From the NCBI GenBank assembly GCA_963739995.1, contig CAVUCH010000019.1, positions 124,001 through 188,000 on the forward strand: DNA of 64,000 bases, read 5' to 3'. This DNA comes from CAVUCH01 sp963739995. Lineage in GTDB: Bacteria > Acidobacteriota > Vicinamibacteria > Vicinamibacterales > JAENWD01. Below are positions 7,262 to 15,683 of the stretch, piece after piece; position 1 is the stretch's first letter, and every line of letters starts with the position of its first letter. The notes beneath the pieces were generated by a model, which had not been told where the DNA came from, ran no database searches, and saw only the letters and a list, made by a program, of their open reading frames with translations. The translations under genes were made by a program, and so were the position numbers.

Positions 7262-9880
7262 ATGTCTCTCAATTCAGGCACCAGGCTCGGGCCTTACGAG
7301 GTCACGGGCGATCTTGGCTCCGGCGGCATGGGCGAGGTGTACCGGGCCCGTGACACGCGCCTCGATCGCGAGGTGGCGCTGAAGACGATCAGGGGCCCGT
7401 TCACCGACCGGTTCGAGCGCGAGGCGCGGGCGATCTCGTCGCTCAATCATCCGAATATCTGCACCCTGTACGACGTCGGCCAGCACGATGGCAGCGGGTA
7501 CCTCGTCATGGAATATCTCGAGGGGCAACCGATTGCAGGGCCGCTTCCGGTCGCGCAGACCCTCGCGTACGGCGTGCAGATCTGCGATGCCCTGCATGCT
7601 GCCCATCGCAAGGGCATCGTGCACCGGGACCTGAAGCCCGCCAACATCCTGCTGACGAAACAGGGCATCAAGCTGCTCGACTTCGGCCTGGCGAAACTCG
7701 ATCCCGCCGTCTCAGCGGTGACCCCTGCGGGCAGCGCGGCGGAGTTTGCCACCATCGCGGCCCTCACCGGGGCCCACACGGTCGTCGGAACGCCGCAGTA
7801 CATGGCGCCCGAGCAGATCGAAGGCGGTGAAGTGGACGGACGGGCGGACATCTTCGCGTTTGGCTGCGTGCTGTACGAGGTGCTCACGGGGCGGCGCGCC
7901 TTCGACGGCAAGTCGGCTTCCACCGTGATCGCCGCCATTCTCGCGAGCACGCCGACACCGATCGAGCAGCTCGTGCCGTTGACACCACCGGCACTCGAGC
8001 GGGTCGTCATGCGATGTCTGGCCAAGGACCCCGAGGATCGCTGGCAGAGCGCAAAGGACGTGGCAGCGGAGCTCCAGTGGATTGGACAGGGCGGGTCGCG
8101 CGTGGGCTTGCCGGCTGTGGTCACGGTGCGCCGACGCACCCGTGAGCGCCTCGCCTGGGGCGTGGCCGCGGCGGCCGCAATCGCAGCGACCGCCTTTGCG
8201 GTGGCGTGGGTCAGGCGCGCGCCGCAACCACCGCCCGTCGTTCGCTTCGATGTGCCCGCACCAGACGGCAGCACGGCCATCGGACCGCCCGCCATCTCGC
8301 CGGACGGCCGGCTGATTGCGTTCACCGCGGTTGGGGCATCGGGCCGCAACCAGGTATGGGTGCGGCCTCTGGACGTGGTACAGCCCCGGGCGTTGTCCGG
8401 CACGGAGGGCGCCAGGCGCAGCGTGTTCTGGTCGCCCGACAGCCGGTTCATCGCGTACGCCGGCGAAGGGAAGCTGCGGAAGGTCGACGTCTCGGGCGGT
8501 CCTCCGCAGACGATCTGCGACGCGCCGTTCGGCTCAGACGGGACATGGAACAGCGACGGGACGATCCTGTTCGATGGACGCTCACAGGATCCAATCTGGC
8601 AGGTGCCGGCGGCGGGCGGCATCGCCCGGCCGCTCCTCGTCGCGGACCCGAAGAAGAAGGTGGCGGGTGTGGGCTGGCCCGAGTTCCTGCCCGACGGGCG
8701 GCACTTCCTGTATGTCGTCTACGGGGACAGCCCCGAAGAGCGGACCGTGAACGTCGGCACGCTGGATAGCGCCGAGAGCAAGGTGGTTCTCAAGACGCAA
8801 TCCCGTGCCGTATACGCGGAGCCCGGGTTCCTGCTGTACGTGCGCGAGCGAACACTGGTGGCACACCCGTTCGACGCGCGCACGTTCGAGCTCACCGGTG
8901 AGGCAGTGCCCGTCAGCGAGGGACTCGGCGTCGATGCGCTGGGGCTCGCGACGTTCAGCGCATCGCGCACGGGCGTGCTGATCTTTCGCGCGGGTGAGCT
9001 CGGATTGAACCAGCTGCTCTGGCTCGATCGCGCCGGCAAGGAGTCGCCGCCGTTCGACCGACCGGGTGAGTACGGCGGCGCCTGGCTCTCCCCGGACGGA
9101 CAGCGGCTGGCGTATGAGCTCAGCGAGGCGGGCGGGCGGGCGGACATCTGGATTCGCGACCTGGCGCGCGGCGTCAGCTCCCGGTTCACGTTCGACCCGG
9201 CCGACGAAAGCAATCCGATCTGGTCACCCGACGGGAGGCGTGTCGTGTTCACGTCCCAGGCGAAGGGTGCCGGCGACCTGTACGTGAAGGACGCGTCCGG
9301 CACACGACAACCCGAAGCGCTGCTCGTGAACGCCGAAGAGAAGTACGCCTCCGACTGGTCGCGCGATGGAAAGTGGCTCCTGTTCGTGAGCCGTGGGCGC
9401 GAAAATGGATGGGACCTCTGGGCGTTGCCGCTTTATGGCGAGCGAAAGCCGGTGGCCGTGGCGCAGACCAACTTCTCCGAGCTGTTCGGCACCTTGTCGC
9501 CCGACGGGAAGTACGTCGCGTACTCGTCCACCGACTCCGGACGCCGCGAGGTGTACGTGCAGGAGTTTCCCGAGCCGCAGAGCAAGGTGCAGGTCTCGGG
9601 CGCCGGCGGCACCGAGCCGTTCTGGCGCGCGGACGGCCGTGAACTGTTCTACGGCACCGCCGATGGCCGCGTGATCGCCGTCCCGGTGTCCACGGCGAAT
9701 GGCTTCACTGCCGGCACGCCGCAAGTGCTCTTCCAGACGCGGTTCTCCACGCGGCTGGCCCGCGCGCACGCGCGGCCCACGCCGGACGGCCAGCGGTTCC
9801 TCGTGCTCGCCGCGCTCGGGCGTGACACGGTCCAGCCCACCTCGGTCGTCCTCAACTGGGCGGCAGGGTTGAAGAAGTAG
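7262..9880 (+). CDS. Transmembrane Ser/Thr protein kinase with PD40 propeller sensor
   Basis: An 872-residue eukaryotic-like kinase. The catalytic domain spans about residues 10-270: glycine loop LGSGGMGEVYRARD, catalytic Lys in EVALKTI, HRDLKPANIL near residue 121, DFGLAKLD near 140, and the GTPQYMAPEQ activation segment. A single membrane helix follows at about 297-318 (GVAAAAAIAATAFAVAWV). The remaining roughly 550 residues are WD40-like PD40 repeats (PAISPDGRLIAFTA, FWSPDSRFIAYAG, TLSPDGKYVAYSS), which would lie outside the membrane as a propeller sensor. This kinase-TM-PD40 layout is characteristic of Acidobacteriota. The 3' end overlaps the convergent GH43 gene by 29 bases. Confidence 0.93.
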   Translation: MSLNSGTRLGPYEVTGDLGSGGMGEVYRARDTRLDREVALKTIRGPFTDRFEREARAISSLNHPNICTLYDVGQHDGSGYLVMEYLEGQPIAGPLPVAQTLAYGVQICDALHAAHRKGIVHRDLKPANILLTKQGIKLLDFGLAKLDPAVSAVTPAGSAAEFATIAALTGAHTVVGTPQYMAPEQIEGGEVDGRADIFAFGCVLYEVLTGRRAFDGKSASTVIAAILASTPTPIEQLVPLTPPALERVVMRCLAKDPEDRWQSAKDVAAELQWIGQGGSRVGLPAVVTVRRRTRERLAWGVAAAAAIAATAFAVAWVRRAPQPPPVVRFDVPAPDGSTAIGPPAISPDGRLIAFTAVGASGRNQVWVRPLDVVQPRALSGTEGARRSVFWSPDSRFIAYAGEGKLRKVDVSGGPPQTICDAPFGSDGTWNSDGTILFDGRSQDPIWQVPAAGGIARPLLVADPKKKVAGVGWPEFLPDGRHFLYVVYGDSPEERTVNVGTLDSAESKVVLKTQSRAVYAEPGFLLYVRERTLVAHPFDARTFELTGEAVPVSEGLGVDALGLATFSASRTGVLIFRAGELGLNQLLWLDRAGKESPPFDRPGEYGGAWLSPDGQRLAYELSEAGGRADIWIRDLARGVSSRFTFDPADESNPIWSPDGRRVVFTSQAKGAGDLYVKDASGTRQPEALLVNAEEKYASDWSRDGKWLLFVSRGRENGWDLWALPLYGERKPVAVAQTNFSELFGTLSPDGKYVAYSSTDSGRREVYVQEFPEPQSKVQVSGAGGTEPFWRADGRELFYGTADGRVIAVPVSTANGFTAGTPQVLFQTRFSTRLARAHARPTPDGQRFLVLAALGRDTVQPTSVVLNWAAGLKK

Positions 9881-11540
9881 GCCACGAGCTCAGTCTGGCT
9901 GGTTGCTTTTCGGCCCCCCGGGAGTTCCGACTCCGCTCGATCTTCACCCAGTCGAACCGCGCCTCCGAGCCGGCGGGACCGGCAATCGTCAGCGCGACCC
10001 GGACACCGAGATCCCACGGCGGAAGGTAGCCGCCCTCGGCCTCCTCCCCGATCGGGCGCCATTCGGGGTCCTTCCGCGTATCCGTTGCCACCGCGAATCG
10101 GAATCGCGATCCACCCGACGCGGTCATCCGCAGCAGCACGGCGTCCCCGAACGTGGCCGTCACACTCGTGATCGTCTCCTGCTTCCCCGCTTTGCGCCGC
10201 CACAGCAGTGCCCGGCCCGCACTCAACGATACGCCGATGGCGTTCTCCTGGTTGCCGTACGCGGCAAGGCCCGGCATCACGGTTGGTGCCAGTCCGCCCG
10301 TCAGCACGCGTGTGGTCGCGGTGTAATCGCCGGCGACCGTCTGATGCGCAATGACGGTGGCGGCCGGGTTGTCGCCAGGCGCGTCGGTGGCGCGCAGCAC
10401 GAGCGCACCGTTCGTGACGGCGAGTTCCGGCTTGTGCTGCCACGGCCACTGCCACCCGGGATCGGGAGCCGACCGATCGAACTCGTCGACGAACGACCCT
10501 GTCGTCGCGCGCTCCACCACCCCGAACGGCGACGCCGCGCGCGCACTCGGACCCTGACCGCGGTTGATTTCGGGCCAGCCCTGCGCAGTCCACGTCACCT
10601 CGTCCAGCAGCCCCTGGCGCCCGGCGAACTGGAAGTCCTCGGGATCGTACGCGTGGTACAGCAGGAACGTGCGGCCATCTGCGTCGGACACCAGGCTGCC
10701 GTGACCTGGGCACTTCCAATGCTGGTTCCCCTGCAGAATCGGATTGGCGGGGTTCCGCTCCCACGGGCCGAGCAGGCGACGCGCCCGCGCGACCCCCAGC
10801 TTGTAGTTGCACTCCCGTCCACAGCACGCGTCGGACGAATAGAACATGTAGAACCACCCCTCCCGCCGGAGAATGTACGGGCCCTCGACCAGGTGCGCCT
10901 CCCACGGCGCAGTGTTGCGGATCAACTCGCGGCGGGTGCCCGTCAGGACCGTACCGTCTGGGGAGAGCGGCTGCGTCCAGATGGGCGTCGGCATCTTGCG
11001 GCTGTTGCCGTCTTCCTTCCATACGAGATACCGCTGACCCTCCTCGTCCACGACCAGCGCTGCATCGATGGAGCCGGCCTCCTGGCAGATCAGCGGCCCG
11101 TGATCTCGGTACGGTCCCTCCGGCCGGCTCGCGCTGGCCACGGCGACGCACAGCGGGCCGTTCTTCCGGCGCGCCGTGTAGTACACGAAGAATCGCCCAC
11201 GGTCCTCCGCAATTTCCGGTGCCCAGTAGCTGCCCGCCGACCACGCGGGGGGATCCTGGAATACGGCGCCGACGCGCGCCCAGTTCACCAGGTCGGTCGA
11301 CTTCAGCAGTGGAAAGAGCGGCGCCCACTGCGAGGTTGTCGCGGTAGCCCAGTACGTATCTCCTGTACGAATGACGGACGGATCGGGGTAGTCACCGGGC
11401 AGCACGGGGTTGCTGTACGTAGTCGGCGACTGCGCGTGCCCGAATGGCAGCATGATGGCCACGAGACACGACGTGACGGCGAGAGTCGCGGCGCGGTGGA
11501 ACCGCCGCATGCATCGGTGCTGCGCGGGTGTGTCGTGCAT
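9852..11540 (-). CDS. Exported glycoside hydrolase family 43 (arabinanase/xylosidase-like)
   Basis: A 562-residue secreted enzyme predicted to cleave arabinose- or xylose-containing plant polysaccharides. The start at 11540 follows AAGGG seven bases upstream; a signal peptide follows (RAATLAVTSCLVAIMLPFGHAQ). The N-terminal five-bladed propeller shows GH43 features: the YSNPVLPGDYPDPSVIR opening with the catalytic-base Asp, the SIDAALVVDEEG Asp, and HLVEGPYI with the likely general-acid Glu. From about residue 380 a beta-sandwich follows (FVDEFDRSAPDPGWQW, GLAAYGNQENAIG), the C-terminal module seen in many GH43 enzymes. Substrate and subfamily cannot be fixed by eye. It is transcribed divergently from the next gene and converges with the kinase. 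Confidence 0.88.
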   Translation of the reverse strand: MHDTPAQHRCMRRFHRAATLAVTSCLVAIMLPFGHAQSPTTYSNPVLPGDYPDPSVIRTGDTYWATATTSQWAPLFPLLKSTDLVNWARVGAVFQDPPAWSAGSYWAPEIAEDRGRFFVYYTARRKNGPLCVAVASASRPEGPYRDHGPLICQEAGSIDAALVVDEEGQRYLVWKEDGNSRKMPTPIWTQPLSPDGTVLTGTRRELIRNTAPWEAHLVEGPYILRREGWFYMFYSSDACCGRECNYKLGVARARRLLGPWERNPANPILQGNQHWKCPGHGSLVSDADGRTFLLYHAYDPEDFQFAGRQGLLDEVTWTAQGWPEINRGQGPSARAASPFGVVERATTGSFVDEFDRSAPDPGWQWPWQHKPELAVTNGALVLRATDAPGDNPAATVIAHQTVAGDYTATTRVLTGGLAPTVMPGLAAYGNQENAIGVSLSAGRALLWRRKAGKQETITSVTATFGDAVLLRMTASGGSRFRFAVATDTRKDPEWRPIGEEAEGGYLPPWDLGVRVALTIAGPAGSEARFDWVKIERSRNSRGAEKQPARLSSWPTSSTLPPS

Positions 11541-11670
11541 ATGGCAACCCTTGGGACCGCACCGCACGAAGCGGGCGCGGGCACATGCGGGCAATATACA
11601 TGACGGGGCGAAGAGGCGGGAACGGGCAGCTGAAGCCGCACACCACGTACGCGCATGGGTCTGCCACCGG

Positions 11671-11676
11671 TACAAT
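11671..11676 (+). promoter_or_regulatory. -10 hexamer TACAAT near an exported-protein start
   Basis: TACAAT at 11671-11676 overlaps the ATG at 11675 and lies 10 bases before the in-frame ATG at 11687. If it is the real -10, translation begins at 11687 on a leaderless mRNA. There is no Shine-Dalgarno sequence for either ATG. Confidence 0.35.
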
Positions 11677-13048
11677 GTTCATCCACATGTCACTGGTGTT
11701 GGTCCTTCTACTCACGATGCTGAACGGCCACGACGCCTCCGCCCGGCAGGGCAGCGCGGACTGTGGTGACTGGCGTGAATGCCACCAGCGCGCCCTCGAG
11801 GCGGCTGCACAGGGTGAGTACGAAGCCTTTCACGATCTTGCCTGGCGTACCGTGCAGAAGGGGCCGAAACAGGATGCATCCCTGATGTACCTCCTCGCGC
11901 GCGCGCAGTGCCTGAGCGGGCGCCCGCACGATGCGCTGGTCATGCTGCTGCGCCTGGCCGATCGCGGCATCACGACCGATGCGGCCAGCAAGGAGGAGTT
12001 CGCGGCGGTGCGGCGGCTGCCGCAGTGGCCCGATGTGGAAGCCCGCCTGCGTGGCGCCGAGGATCCGACCTCACCCACGGCGGAAGCACCGGCCATCGAG
12101 TCGACCACACCAGCCGCTCCCGCCTCGGGAGGCGGCGGCACACCGGAGAACTCGAGGGCGGCTGGAGCCATGCTGATGCCGGCACCCGGTGCGGGCCTCA
12201 TGGAAGACGCGCTCCGCGTCCCGTCGCTGGCGATGACGCCCGTGGCCCTCGCGCACGATCGCGCCTCGGGGCGGTTCGTATTCGGTGATGCCGCCGGCCG
12301 CAAGCTCGTGATCGTGGACGAGCGCATGCACCTGGTCGTCGACCTCGTGCGGGAGGCATCCGCAGGCTTCTATGACATCACCGCGTTCGAGATCGACGCA
12401 CGTCGGGGCGATTTGTGGGTCGTGAGCGCGGACGGGACGACCGGCGCCACGGCGCTGCACCACGTGCAGATGGTCTCGGGCCGGCCCCTCGCCCGCCTCG
12501 ACATGCCAGGCGGTCTCACGCCCGGACGGTTCGTCGACGTCGCGGTCACACGCGACGGGGTCGTCTACGTGCTCGACGCGGCCGGCCGGCGGCTGCTCTC
12601 GATGCGGCAGAACGCGCGCACGCTCAGCGTCGCGGCACGCCTCGACGTGCAGGGGCCAACCAGCATTGCTCCCGCGGGTGATGACCTCGTCTACGTCGCG
12701 CACGAGGGGGGCGTGTCGCGGGTGGACACCCGGTCCGGCCGCGTTGCCTCCGTGCGGTCCGGTGAAATCGTCTTGCCCGCCTTCGCGCGCCTGCGGTGGG
12801 ACGCCGGCGCCCTGCTGGGAGTGGAGCGGCTCGAGGATGGAACCTGCCGCATCCTGCGCGTGAGAATCGACCCGGCGACAGGCCGCGTACGGACGACGCA
12901 GGTGCTGGCCTCCGGAGTCACGATACCAGCTCCGTCGGCCCTCACCGTGAGTGATGACGCCGTGTACTTCGTCAGCCGGGAGGACCGTGCCGGCGCGACC
13001 AGCGAGACCATCGTCAAACGCATCCCGCTCGGCGTGCCGCGGGACTGA
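11675..13048 (+). CDS. Exported TPR/beta-propeller protein of unknown function
   Basis: A 457-residue predicted exported protein (453 if it starts at 11687). The hydrophobic N-terminus (SLVLVLLLTMLNGHDA) looks like a signal peptide. Residues about 25-120 are helical and TPR-like (ECHQRALEAAAQGEYEAFHD, LMYLLARAQCLSGRPHDALV). A Pro/Ala/Thr-rich linker leads to a C-terminal domain of about 280 residues with repeated beta phrases (KLVIVDERMHLVVDLV, DVAVTRDGVVYVLDAAGRR, DDLVYVAHEGGVSRVDTRSG), as in NHL or SMP-30-like propellers. No active-site motif was recognised. It faces away from the GH43 gene across 134 bases. Confidence 0.7.
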   Translation: MFIHMSLVLVLLLTMLNGHDASARQGSADCGDWRECHQRALEAAAQGEYEAFHDLAWRTVQKGPKQDASLMYLLARAQCLSGRPHDALVMLLRLADRGITTDAASKEEFAAVRRLPQWPDVEARLRGAEDPTSPTAEAPAIESTTPAAPASGGGGTPENSRAAGAMLMPAPGAGLMEDALRVPSLAMTPVALAHDRASGRFVFGDAAGRKLVIVDERMHLVVDLVREASAGFYDITAFEIDARRGDLWVVSADGTTGATALHHVQMVSGRPLARLDMPGGLTPGRFVDVAVTRDGVVYVLDAAGRRLLSMRQNARTLSVAARLDVQGPTSIAPAGDDLVYVAHEGGVSRVDTRSGRVASVRSGEIVLPAFARLRWDAGALLGVERLEDGTCRILRVRIDPATGRVRTTQVLASGVTIPAPSALTVSDDAVYFVSREDRAGATSETIVKRIPLGVPRD

Positions 13049-13123
13049 CACGGACCACGCAGGACTTCCGCCACAGTTACTGCAGCCGCTGCCGGCCGGG
13101 GTTCGGTGAACTCAGCGGTTGAA

Positions 13124-14254
13124 TCATGCCTGTCGGGGTCCGGCGGGTGTGTCGCGTGCCGACGCCGTGAGTGGCAGCTCCACCGTGAAGGTCGCCCCCT
13201 TGCCGATGCCGTCACTCTCCGCCCAGACACGCCCCCCGTGCATCTCGACATAATGCCGCACGAGTGCGAGGCCGAGCCCGAGCCCTCCCACGTCGCGTGT
13301 GGTGCTGCTGTCGCCCTGGTGGAAGCGGTCGAAGACGTGCGGCAACAGGCGGGCATCGATCCCGCGCCCCGTATCCTGGACCGTGATGCGAACGGATGGC
13401 CCGGCGCGCGTCGCGAGCACATCGATCCGGCCTCCCGGGGGCGTGAACTTCACCGCGTTCGACAGCACGTTCCAGAACACCTGCTGCAGGCGGTTGGGAT
13501 CCCCGACGACGAGGCCTGTATCCGCGTCGAGCTGCTGGCGCAGCTCGATGCGCCTGGCCCGCACGGCGGGCATAATCGAATCGGTGGCACTGGTCAGGAT
13601 CGCGGCGACATCGCACGGCTCCACGTCGAAGCGCATCTTGCCGGAGATGATCCGCGATACGTCGAGCACGTCGGAGACCAGTTGCGCGAGGGCGGTGGCA
13701 TTGCGCTCGATCGTCTCGATCGCACGCGCGCGGCCGGCCTCCTCGATCATCTCGCCTCGGAGGAGTCTCGCGTAGCCGAGAATCGCATTCAGCGGCGTGC
13801 GGAGCTCGTGTGACAAGGTGGCAAGGAACTCGTCCTTTACGCGGTTCGCACGCTCCAGTTCAGCGACGAGCTGCTTCCGCTCGCTGATGTCGCGGGCGAT
13901 CTTCGAGGCGCCGAGCAATCTGCCGTCCGGGCTCAGGATCGGGGACACCGTCAGGGACACCGACACACGGTGCCCGTCCTTGTGGCGGCGCTCGGTCTCA
14001 TAATGATCGACGCCGATGCGCCGGCGCACGCAGTCGAGCACGTAGGCTTCCTCCCCGATGCGATCGTCAGGGATGATGACGAGGATGGAGCGGCCGATCA
14101 TCTCCACGGCGGTGTAGCCGAACATCCGCTCGGCAGCGCGGTTCCAGGACGTGACGATCCCGTTCAAGTCCTTGCTGACAATCGCGTCGTCGGACGACTC
14201 GACGATTGCCGACAGGCGTAGCGCCGCGTCCATGTGGCCAGCGTTTTCAGCCAT
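13124..14254 (-). CDS. PAS-domain sensor histidine kinase (soluble)
   Basis: A 376-residue histidine kinase without membrane segments. A PAS domain occupies residues about 10-130 (AIVESSDDAIVSKDLNGIV, MFGYTAVEMIG) with a PAC-type end (GASKIARDISERKQ). The HisKA dimerisation helix carries the phosphorylated residue His149 in SHELRTPLNAILGY. The HATPase domain shows the N box (FWNVLSNAVKFTPPGG), G1 (VQDTGRGID), the F box (VFDRFHQGD) and G2 (GLGLGLALV). No response regulator is adjacent, so it is an orphan kinase. The stop of the GH172 gene upstream on this strand is only 41 bases away, so the two may share a transcript. Confidence 0.92.
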   Translation of the reverse strand: MAENAGHMDAALRLSAIVESSDDAIVSKDLNGIVTSWNRAAERMFGYTAVEMIGRSILVIIPDDRIGEEAYVLDCVRRRIGVDHYETERRHKDGHRVSVSLTVSPILSPDGRLLGASKIARDISERKQLVAELERANRVKDEFLATLSHELRTPLNAILGYARLLRGEMIEEAGRARAIETIERNATALAQLVSDVLDVSRIISGKMRFDVEPCDVAAILTSATDSIMPAVRARRIELRQQLDADTGLVVGDPNRLQQVFWNVLSNAVKFTPPGGRIDVLATRAGPSVRITVQDTGRGIDARLLPHVFDRFHQGDSSTTRDVGGLGLGLALVRHYVEMHGGRVWAESDGIGKGATFTVELPLTASARDTPAGPRQA

Positions 14255-14295
14255 GGCGGGTTGTATGCTGCGGCGGCGTGACGCGGGTTGCCAAC

Positions 14296-15465
14296 TCAGA
14301 CAATCTCGAGCTGATCCTTCGATGGCAGCGCCGGAAACGGGGTGTGTGGCTCGGATTGATACCAGTACGCGACCGAGGCGATGTCGTCCTGCAGCGGCAG
14401 GTAGCGAGCGCCCGCGCGCCAGCCGAGCGCCTGGATCGTCACACGGAGGTCCTGTTCGAAGCGGATCGGGTCGATGACGTGCCAGCGGTACAACCCGAAC
14501 CGCTGCTGCGAATCATAGAGGCCGTCGGGGCGGACGACCAACGGCAGGCCCGAGTAGGGCGTGCTGAACTCCTGATACTTCTTCGTCTCCTGGTTCTCGA
14601 AGTTGTACGACCCGCAGAAGTAGTCTTCGGTTCCGGTGCCGCAAATCGTCGGATACGTGGTGTCGCCGTCCATGAAGAACTTGATTTCGCCCTCACCCCA
14701 CCAGCCTTTGCTGTTCACTCCCCATGAGAGGTGCGTGCCCACGAAGTGGCCTTCGCCCTTGATGCCGTCCACGATCGTGTAATCCTGTTTGTAGGGAAGC
14801 GGGTTGACGCGCCGGAACTGCGCGTGGAGGTACGCTGCATCTTCGGGAATGTCGGTGAGCGTGTGATCGATCTGGTAATAGACCGTCATCTGCTCGTGCG
14901 CGATGTTTTCCATCGTGATGCGGCACGAACGCCGGAACGGCATCACCCAGTAGCAGTTGAACGCGCTGCCCGGGTTCACGGCCACGGCGATCGAGTTGAT
15001 CTGGGCGTACCTGCCCCAGCCCGACGCGAAGAAGTCGCCGACCGGGGTCTCGACCGAGGGCAAGGTCTCGCCGTCCCAGTAGATGCGGAGAATCGAGTGG
15101 CGCCAGTGCCCTGTCGGCGTCATCCAGATGTGCTGAATCGCACCCGGTCCCTTGATGTCGGCGAGCGTGAACACCTGCTTCGGCTCGATGCGGACCGACG
15201 GCGAGATCTTCCAGCCAACGCCGAGATCGCGCGCAGCCTGAGCGCCGGTGCCCTCGGTCGCCATCCCGCCGCGGCCCTTCTCGCCCGTGAAGTTCTCCGG
15301 GCTGATGGAGCGCGTCTTCGCGCGGGAGAGCCGGTGGAGATCGCCCACTCCCGTCGTCAGCCCGTTGAACGGACGCGCCGCCGCCGGCTGCGCCGCGGCA
15401 GTCTTCGGAACCGCCAGCAATCCGGAGGCGCCCAGCAGGCCAAGTAGTCGACGACGACCGATCAT
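14296..15465 (-). CDS. Exported GH172 (DUF2961) family protein
   Basis: A 389-residue DUF2961 protein. Characterised family members (GH172) act on alpha-fructofuranosides or alpha-arabinofuranosides and assemble into trimers of jelly rolls. The N-terminus (RRRLLGLLGASGLLAVPKTAAAQ) is a signal peptide with an Arg pair. Family signposts include SPENFTGEKGRGG, IQHIWMTP, a central GEGEIKFFMDGD and GTGTEDYFCGSYNF. AAAGGAG lies eight bases before the ATG. It is co-directional with the histidine kinase. Together with the nearby GH43 gene it suggests use of arabinose- or fructose-containing polymers; the substrate is inferred. Confidence 0.85.
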   Translation of the reverse strand: MIGRRRLLGLLGASGLLAVPKTAAAQPAAARPFNGLTTGVGDLHRLSRAKTRSISPENFTGEKGRGGMATEGTGAQAARDLGVGWKISPSVRIEPKQVFTLADIKGPGAIQHIWMTPTGHWRHSILRIYWDGETLPSVETPVGDFFASGWGRYAQINSIAVAVNPGSAFNCYWVMPFRRSCRITMENIAHEQMTVYYQIDHTLTDIPEDAAYLHAQFRRVNPLPYKQDYTIVDGIKGEGHFVGTHLSWGVNSKGWWGEGEIKFFMDGDTTYPTICGTGTEDYFCGSYNFENQETKKYQEFSTPYSGLPLVVRPDGLYDSQQRFGLYRWHVIDPIRFEQDLRVTIQALGWRAGARYLPLQDDIASVAYWYQSEPHTPFPALPSKDQLEIV

Positions 15466-15488
15466 TGAGTGGCTCCTTTCAGGTTCCT

Positions 15489-15509
15489 GGCTCCAGGCTC
15501 CAGGCTCCA
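15489..15509. repeat. Heptanucleotide tandem repeat GGCTCCA x3
   Basis: Three exact copies of GGCTCCA lie just upstream of the GH172 start. Degenerate GGCTCC copies continue to about 15530. This is a second, different 7-bp repeat beside the CCYACCG array that follows. Confidence 0.85.
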
Positions 15510-15570
15510 GGCAGGCTCCGGGCTCCCGGTCCCAGGGCTCTCAAGTGCATGTGCATGTGTGTGTGCGTCG

Positions 15571-15654
<84 letters not shown>

Positions 15655-15683
15655 CCGGTCGCCGCGCCGCCCGTCCGGCGACC

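Noticed and set aside
9852..9880. Functional antisense overlap between the kinase and GH43 genes
   Set aside because: A 29-base tail-to-tail overlap is common in compact genomes and shows nothing unusual.
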